NCBI GenBank assembly: GCA_028554755.1
Contig: JAPTOF010000009.1
Coordinates: 11,757,501 to 11,821,500, forward strand
DNA length: 64,000 nucleotides
Reading direction: 5' to 3'
Source of the DNA: Cordia subcordata
Taxonomy: Eukaryota > Streptophyta > Magnoliopsida > Boraginales > Cordiaceae
Made by a program: the position numbers and the translations under genes. The notes under the pieces are model-generated. The model saw nothing but the letters and a program-made list of their open reading frames with translations. It was not told the DNA's origin and searched no databases. Shown here in pieces: positions 59,139-64,000 of the stretch. The first letter of the stretch is position 1, and each line of letters opens with the position of its first letter.

Positions 59139-60861
59139 CATCTCCAAAGATTATGTTTGTGATGCAATGAGTCAACCTTTGCATACGCCTAATATAGCAG
59201 TTAATCTTTTCCCCTTGTGGAATAGTCATATATTCATGAATTTTTTTCACCACGAGTCGCAGCAATTTTTTTTTGTTTTTTTTTTTTTTTCCCTGGAAGA
59301 AGGGCATAAGGAGTAAGGTCGGACTAGTGGGGCAGTTCTTGTTTGTTGGTGATTCAACTTTTGATGTCATTATACTACATTCAATACGCTGTTGAAGTGG
59401 CCATGCTTGCATTGCAAATTTGATTTAGCAAATCTTAATGGCCATACAGGTGGTCGCTGAGAAGAAAGACCAATGAAATAGATTTCTAGCTTCTAGAATG
59501 TCCGAGTAGGGTAAGTGGGAATTAATTAATCCTCATGATTACGTGTATTAGATAAGATAACAAATAAGGTTTTAAGGATTAGGGTTAGCTTAAGTGCTTT
59601 GAGTACTACAATAAATGAATAGTCCTCAAATCCTCATGGTTAGTCAGATATGTGCTAAATAAGATAACAAGTAACATTTTAAGAATTAGGGGTAGTAGAA
59701 ACTATAGTGTGTAATAAAATGCAGCCTTTTGTATAAGAACTAGTTGATCCGTGGGAATACCATAAAATTTTTAAAAATTGTACATCCGAATCAACCTTTT
59801 TACAGCGAAATAGAAACAACAAAAGAGCATTAAATCGACCAGCCTATAATCAAGAAAGAACAGTCCCTCCAAAACACGTCATCCATAACGTCAATTAAAT
59901 TATTTTTGTGTTTTAGTAACCCTTCAATTAAAGATTTAATTTTGTATATTAGGTCAAGTGTAAGTCTTAGATTAACATCAATTTCCTAGAACTTAAAGAT
60001 GGGCAATTAAACACATTGGTACCGATTCAATAGTCCAAGTTAAGCATCTTATCTGACAAAATAGTAAACAGAAGGAAGGAAAACAGGAAAAAAAAAAAAA
60101 AACCGCTCAAGTGAACCAGAAAAATCTGAAAAGAAAATAAAAAGAGAGTGGAATTAATGATGGATATAATTGAATTGATGGATACACAACTCTGCTACTA
60201 CCAAAGTTAAGTTGTAATGGCATCATAGTTCAAAGTAGAATCCATAAAAGAATCTGAAAATGATGAATTAATTTTGTCAGTTCAAATCGTCATTACACCC
60301 TAAAAAGTTGACGTTATCAGAAAGGAGTCAAATGTAATGAGCTCACACAGGAGTAATGTCAAAGTGTGATGTATATTTTGGGTCAGACTTTACATACCGA
60401 AGATAAATTGGTGTATTTATTGGTGTCTGAGGGAGGTTGGTAAATGAACTGCCCACTGATCATCGGCATCTGAGAACGCCAATATTATTTTGTGGATGCG
60501 TATTAGTGTTAATTGGAATATAAGGAAGTTGTTCAATTCCGTTTTTGCTTCTTGGTTTGAGTTACACGGGAGAGCAGTATTTCAATACATTTCTCCCGCA
60601 TAAAAAATAATAAGATTTAATTATGACCACAATTGGCCATCTCTATTTACACAACAAAAAAACTATGACAGCTTTTTTTAACGTACCACATCCATTAAGG
60701 TTTGTTAGATGATCATATGTATATAAAGTTATCATCATTAATCATTCTTACATTAAATATAACCCAACTTTTAAAAGAATGAATGATTAAAAATCATAAA
60801 TTTAATGTAAAAATAATTGAAAATAGTAAGCTTTCATATTAATAGAAACTAGAGTGTATCA
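59139..60861. other. Intergenic, no intact gene
   Basis: A minus-strand piece at 59140-59270 (KIHEYMTIPQGEKINCYIR) vaguely resembles copia gag. Repeat R relatives at 59320-59500 and a diverged duplication (59528-59590 vs 59631-59693) follow. The rest is AT-rich and featureless. Confidence 0.4.
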
Positions 60862-61401
60862 CATGGAAATAGGGGTGTTCATTGGGGAATTCTCGCCCCA
60901 ACCAACAAATTTTTTTTCCCAAATTTTTTTTTAAGAAAGGAATTTTGTTCCGTTCCCCGGCCCAATTCACCAATGGGGAACACAATTTGGGGAAATGGGG
61001 AATGGGGAAAAATCATCTTGGATTGGGAAATCCCGAATTTTTTTAAGAAAAGGGTTAAAACTAATTTTACTACTAACATATCAACTTTTTACATTTTCAA
61101 GTTTCAATTATTAGCTAGTTTTACTATGAAGTACTAACTTGCCCCGTTGAATAGAAAAGAATAATCATCTCAATAAAATAATTATAGATTTAAACTTCAA
61201 AATATAAATAAAAATATATTTAGATCTGATAGGTGAAGGTGAAGAGCAGAAGAAGATAAGTAGCGTGATTTGTGAAGCTGTGTGAATTCTGAAACCCTAG
61301 TTTAGAATACATATATTTTTGTAAGAAAAAGGGTTAAAAAAATTTAAGATATTATATAACATATATATTATGCACACACACACATATAAAATATTATAAC
61401 A

Positions 61402-61441
<40 letters not shown>

Positions 61442-61643
61442 TTAAAAAATTAAAAAATGTTTCAGGTTTCGGGTTTTCCCCGAAATGTTTTTTATTCTGA
61501 TCCCCAACTTGTTCCCCGAAAATTTTCCCCATACCCAATAATTTTTTCCCAATTTCCCGATTTCCCCGAAATTATTTCTCCATACCCAATTTTTCAGGTT
61601 GGGGATCGAGTTTCCCCGATAAATGCACAGCCCTACGTGGAAA
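60862..61643. mobile_element. Non-autonomous hAT-type element with 8-bp target duplication
   Basis: CATGGAAA (60862-60869) and CGTGGAAA (61636-61643) flank an element 60870-61635 with ends TAGGGGTGTTCAT and ATGCACAGCCCTA (inverse TAGGGCTGTGCAT). Both ends carry arrays of GGGGAA / TTCCCC words in inverted orientation. No transposase. The 8-bp duplication and TAGGG ends fit hAT. Confidence 0.75.
61409..61437. repeat. AT microsatellite inside the hAT-type element
   Basis: About 14 TA units, preceded by ACACACACAT. Confidence 0.85.
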
Positions 61644-62286
61644 CAATACTTTTAATATCTTTATTTCAATGGTTAATTTATGCAATTTATGTGATGATAT
61701 ATAAAATACATTTTTATGAAATTTAGTTATTGGTGACTTTAGAAACTAATATTGTTATTCGGTGCTAAATCTGTATTAATTGATATAATATTTAAGTTGA
61801 AAATGTAAAGCAAGAGAAAGAAAGATCTAAGCTAGGAATAAGAAAATTAATAAAGCATGAATATTATATTTATCAAAGTTTAACTCATTATTGGAAGAAA
61901 AGAATGATAGAATTACAATATGTAGTATTAAAATATAAACATGTACCCTACCTTGTATATATTACGGTCTATGTAAGGATAATATATTATATATATATAT
62001 ATATAATTATTGGCAAGTTTTGAAGAACATTAATTATTTTTTCATGAGAGATTTAAGGAAAAGAAAAGTTTGAAAAGAATATGATATAAAAATATTTTCA
62101 CATAATAGAAGGAGAGGAATTCAAAGTCCGTTTTGCTATTCGCATTTTATAGTAATTACATCTATCTATCTATCTACCTATTTGTCTATCTATCTATCTA
62201 TATATATATATATAGAATACAATTGAATACCAACAATATAATAACCTCTTCAATCTCTTCAAAATTCAAATATATGATTTTACTAG
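61644..62286. other. AT-rich stretch, no gene
   Basis: Contains TATC/TCTA microsatellite (62160-62200) running into AT repeats. Confidence 0.6.
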
Positions 62287-62876
62287 TGTTAAAATATATA
62301 GATGTCTCACATAAAAAAATTTTTGAAAACTTAAGTATACCATATAAGGTATTGGACCACTCTTTATATTGACTAGTCAATTTTTATGGTAGATACTCAA
62401 TGATTTTTAACACTTCACATAGTATCAGAGTTGGGCATTTGGTCTAGTCTTTGCACTACACATATGTCCACATGTGACTCGTTCAGCACATTCATCTCAT
62501 ACATCTGTTCACTTAGTAGCCCATCCCTGCATGTAGCCTACCAAAATTGCATCTCATCTATTTTTGGTTGTTGATCCATTCCTAAAAATAGCTCACCAAA
62601 TTTGCATATGTTTTGAGTACTAGTGGCTCATCTGTTGTTGCGGGCACACATATCTAAAGGGTGCAGGGACTATTCTCGATCATATAACCATCTAAGTTTT
62701 ATTCATTTGCCAAAGTGGTGCAAACACAAGCACTATTCTAGGTCACACTTGAGATGGCATATTAAAATATATAAGTGCCTCACATGGAAAATTCTAAAGA
62801 CTCAATTACACCATGTAAGGTTTTGGATTATTCCTTATATTGACCAATTGGTTTTGAATCTTAGTAATTTTTAACA
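62287..62876 (+). mobile_element. TRIM B
   Basis: 5' LTR 62287-62412 (126 bp, TGTTAAAATATATAGATG to TTTTTAACA), primer site AGTATCAGAGTTGGG near 62421, interior without ORF, purine-rich GAGATGG, 3' LTR 62760-62876 (TATTAAAATATATAAGTG to TTTTTAACA). Interior shares words with TRIM A (ACATATGTCCACATGTGA; TTGGGC..TTGGTCTAG), so A and B are related families in opposite orientation. Confidence 0.82.
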
Positions 62877-62877
62877 A

Positions 62878-64000
62878 TGCAGAAATTATATAAAATTGAA
62901 AAGAGTTTGTCTATCAAAGACCATTGGAGCCACCACCAGTGGTGGCTTTAGAAAAAAAACACTCATAAGATTTGTATGGTAAATTATGGATATCTTATGA
63001 ATACAATAGAGGAGTCTATTTAATAGTCCTCTAGAAAAAACTACATTAATAAGGTAATTAATATATTAAGGAAAACCAAAAGGAAAAGGAAACAAATTCG
63101 ACTGCTGCCTAATCTAATACCATAACATAAGGAAAAACATTAATAACCAAAATATTGAACAGGTCCCCTCAAACTCAAGTGGTATTACTCTCGGCAATCC
63201 CTAAATAAACAAATAATGAGATAAGTTCATCTGCGTCAAAACTCGAAGTGAAAGAGCTAAAAACCAGGAACAACTGCAGTAACAACATGGTCACAACAGT
63301 AACAATAGTAGGATATGACAATATGGTCACTAGTAAATGGCAGTAGGGTATGATAATATGGTTACCTATAAATGATAGTAGGGTATGACAACGTGGTCAC
63401 CGGTAAATGATAGTAAGAGGTGATGACGTGATCATCAATAAATGACAGACCTAGAACAACAATAATAACTACACGGTTACATCAGTAACAATAGTGGGGT
63501 GTGACAACACGGTCATCAATTAATCATAGTAGAGTTTAATAACAAGATCACCAATAAATGACAGTCGGGTCTGACAATACGGTCACTAGTAAATAAGAGT
63601 AAGGTGTGATGATGGGGTTACCAGTAAATGACAGTTGGATTAGGAAATGACAATAAAATGGTAGGATAGTTTCATAAAGACAGATGCGTGATGGACAAAC
63701 CTGGACTAAGAGCCTAGTTATGATACTATGTGAAAATTATATAAAATAGAAAAAAGTACGTATATTGAAGACCATTGGACCCACCACCAATGATGGCTTT
63801 AGAAAAGAAACAGTTATAAAAATTATATGACGAATTGTTGATATCTTATTATTATAATAGGAGATCCTATTTATAAACCTCATAACTTGATGACGAAGAT
63901 TAGAAAACTACATTAATAAAGCAATTAATATATTAAGAAAAACTAACACAAAAAAAATTAACTATTACTTAATTTAATACCATAAAATAAAAAATAACAT
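62878..64000 (-). mobile_element. TRIM-like element D, cut by the window edge, with internal minisatellite
   Basis: Minus strand: 5' LTR from beyond 64000 to 63729, primer site TAGTATCATAACTAGGC (63728-63712), interior, purine tract TTGAGGGGACC, then 3' LTR 63161-62878 (starts TGTTCAATATTTTGG, ends CTGCA). The two LTRs share ACCATTGGACCCACCACC and CTACATTAATAAGGTAATTA-type blocks at about 15% difference. The interior is mostly a 35-bp tandem array. No ORF. Confidence 0.8.
63263..63660. repeat. 35-bp minisatellite inside element D
   Basis: About ten imperfect units of the type GGTCACTAGTAAATG..AGTAGGGTATGACAA, periods mostly 35 bp. Confidence 0.85.

Noticed and set aside
1..64000. Biosynthetic gene cluster, CRISPR-like array or defence system
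   Set aside because: Only three intact genes with unrelated roles; tandem arrays are minisatellites within retroelements, not spacer-repeat arrays.

Overview
The window is nuclear DNA of a flowering plant, most likely a eudicot. It is AT-rich, its genes are split by introns with GT-AG borders, and most of it is retrotransposon and MITE debris. Only three host genes look intact. They are (1) an N-acetylglucosamine kinase (NAGK) gene of seven exons at 19187-27545 (+), 340 aa when spliced by hand; (2) a long coiled-coil gene of the WPP-domain-associated protein type at 28750-33272 (-), four coding exons, 911 aa, tail-to-tail with NAGK; and (3) an intronless alpha/beta hydrolase of the monoacylglycerol lipase / caffeoylshikimate esterase-like family at 46386-47498 (-), 370 aa.

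Left flank (1-19 kb): a decayed Ty1-copia element with only its 3' LTR in view (about 98-5569), one broken exon of the SUS1/ENY2 gene (5774-5869), a second copia LTR with its primer-binding site (about 9377-9811), an unclassified retroelement-like block (10.8-13.08 kb), a possible Ty3-gypsy LTR (13.08-13.6 kb), two exons of an unrecognised gene (14094-14424), a Helitron 3' end (14672) and several members of one Tourist-like MITE family, one nested inside another.

Gene core (19-34 kb): NAGK and the coiled-coil gene. Their introns carry several recent short tandem duplications, and the 5' leader of the coiled-coil gene carries a 38-bp duplication that doubles a possible splice donor.

Right flank (34-64 kb): MITEs, two 5'-truncated LINE insertions with poly(A) tails and target-site duplications, two clear SINEs with long duplications, a hAT-type element, a foldback MITE, gypsy gag and RT fragments, a possible CACTA end, and four miniature LTR retrotransposons (TRIMs), two of which have a multiplied U3/TATA block. 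The hydrolase gene lies between two inverted copies of a dispersed repeat.

The three genes have no evident shared pathway. NAGK salvages amino sugar, the coiled-coil protein is structural, and the hydrolase acts on an ester. I see no CRISPR, tRNA or rRNA gene and no biosynthetic cluster. The most unusual material is in the small retroelements.
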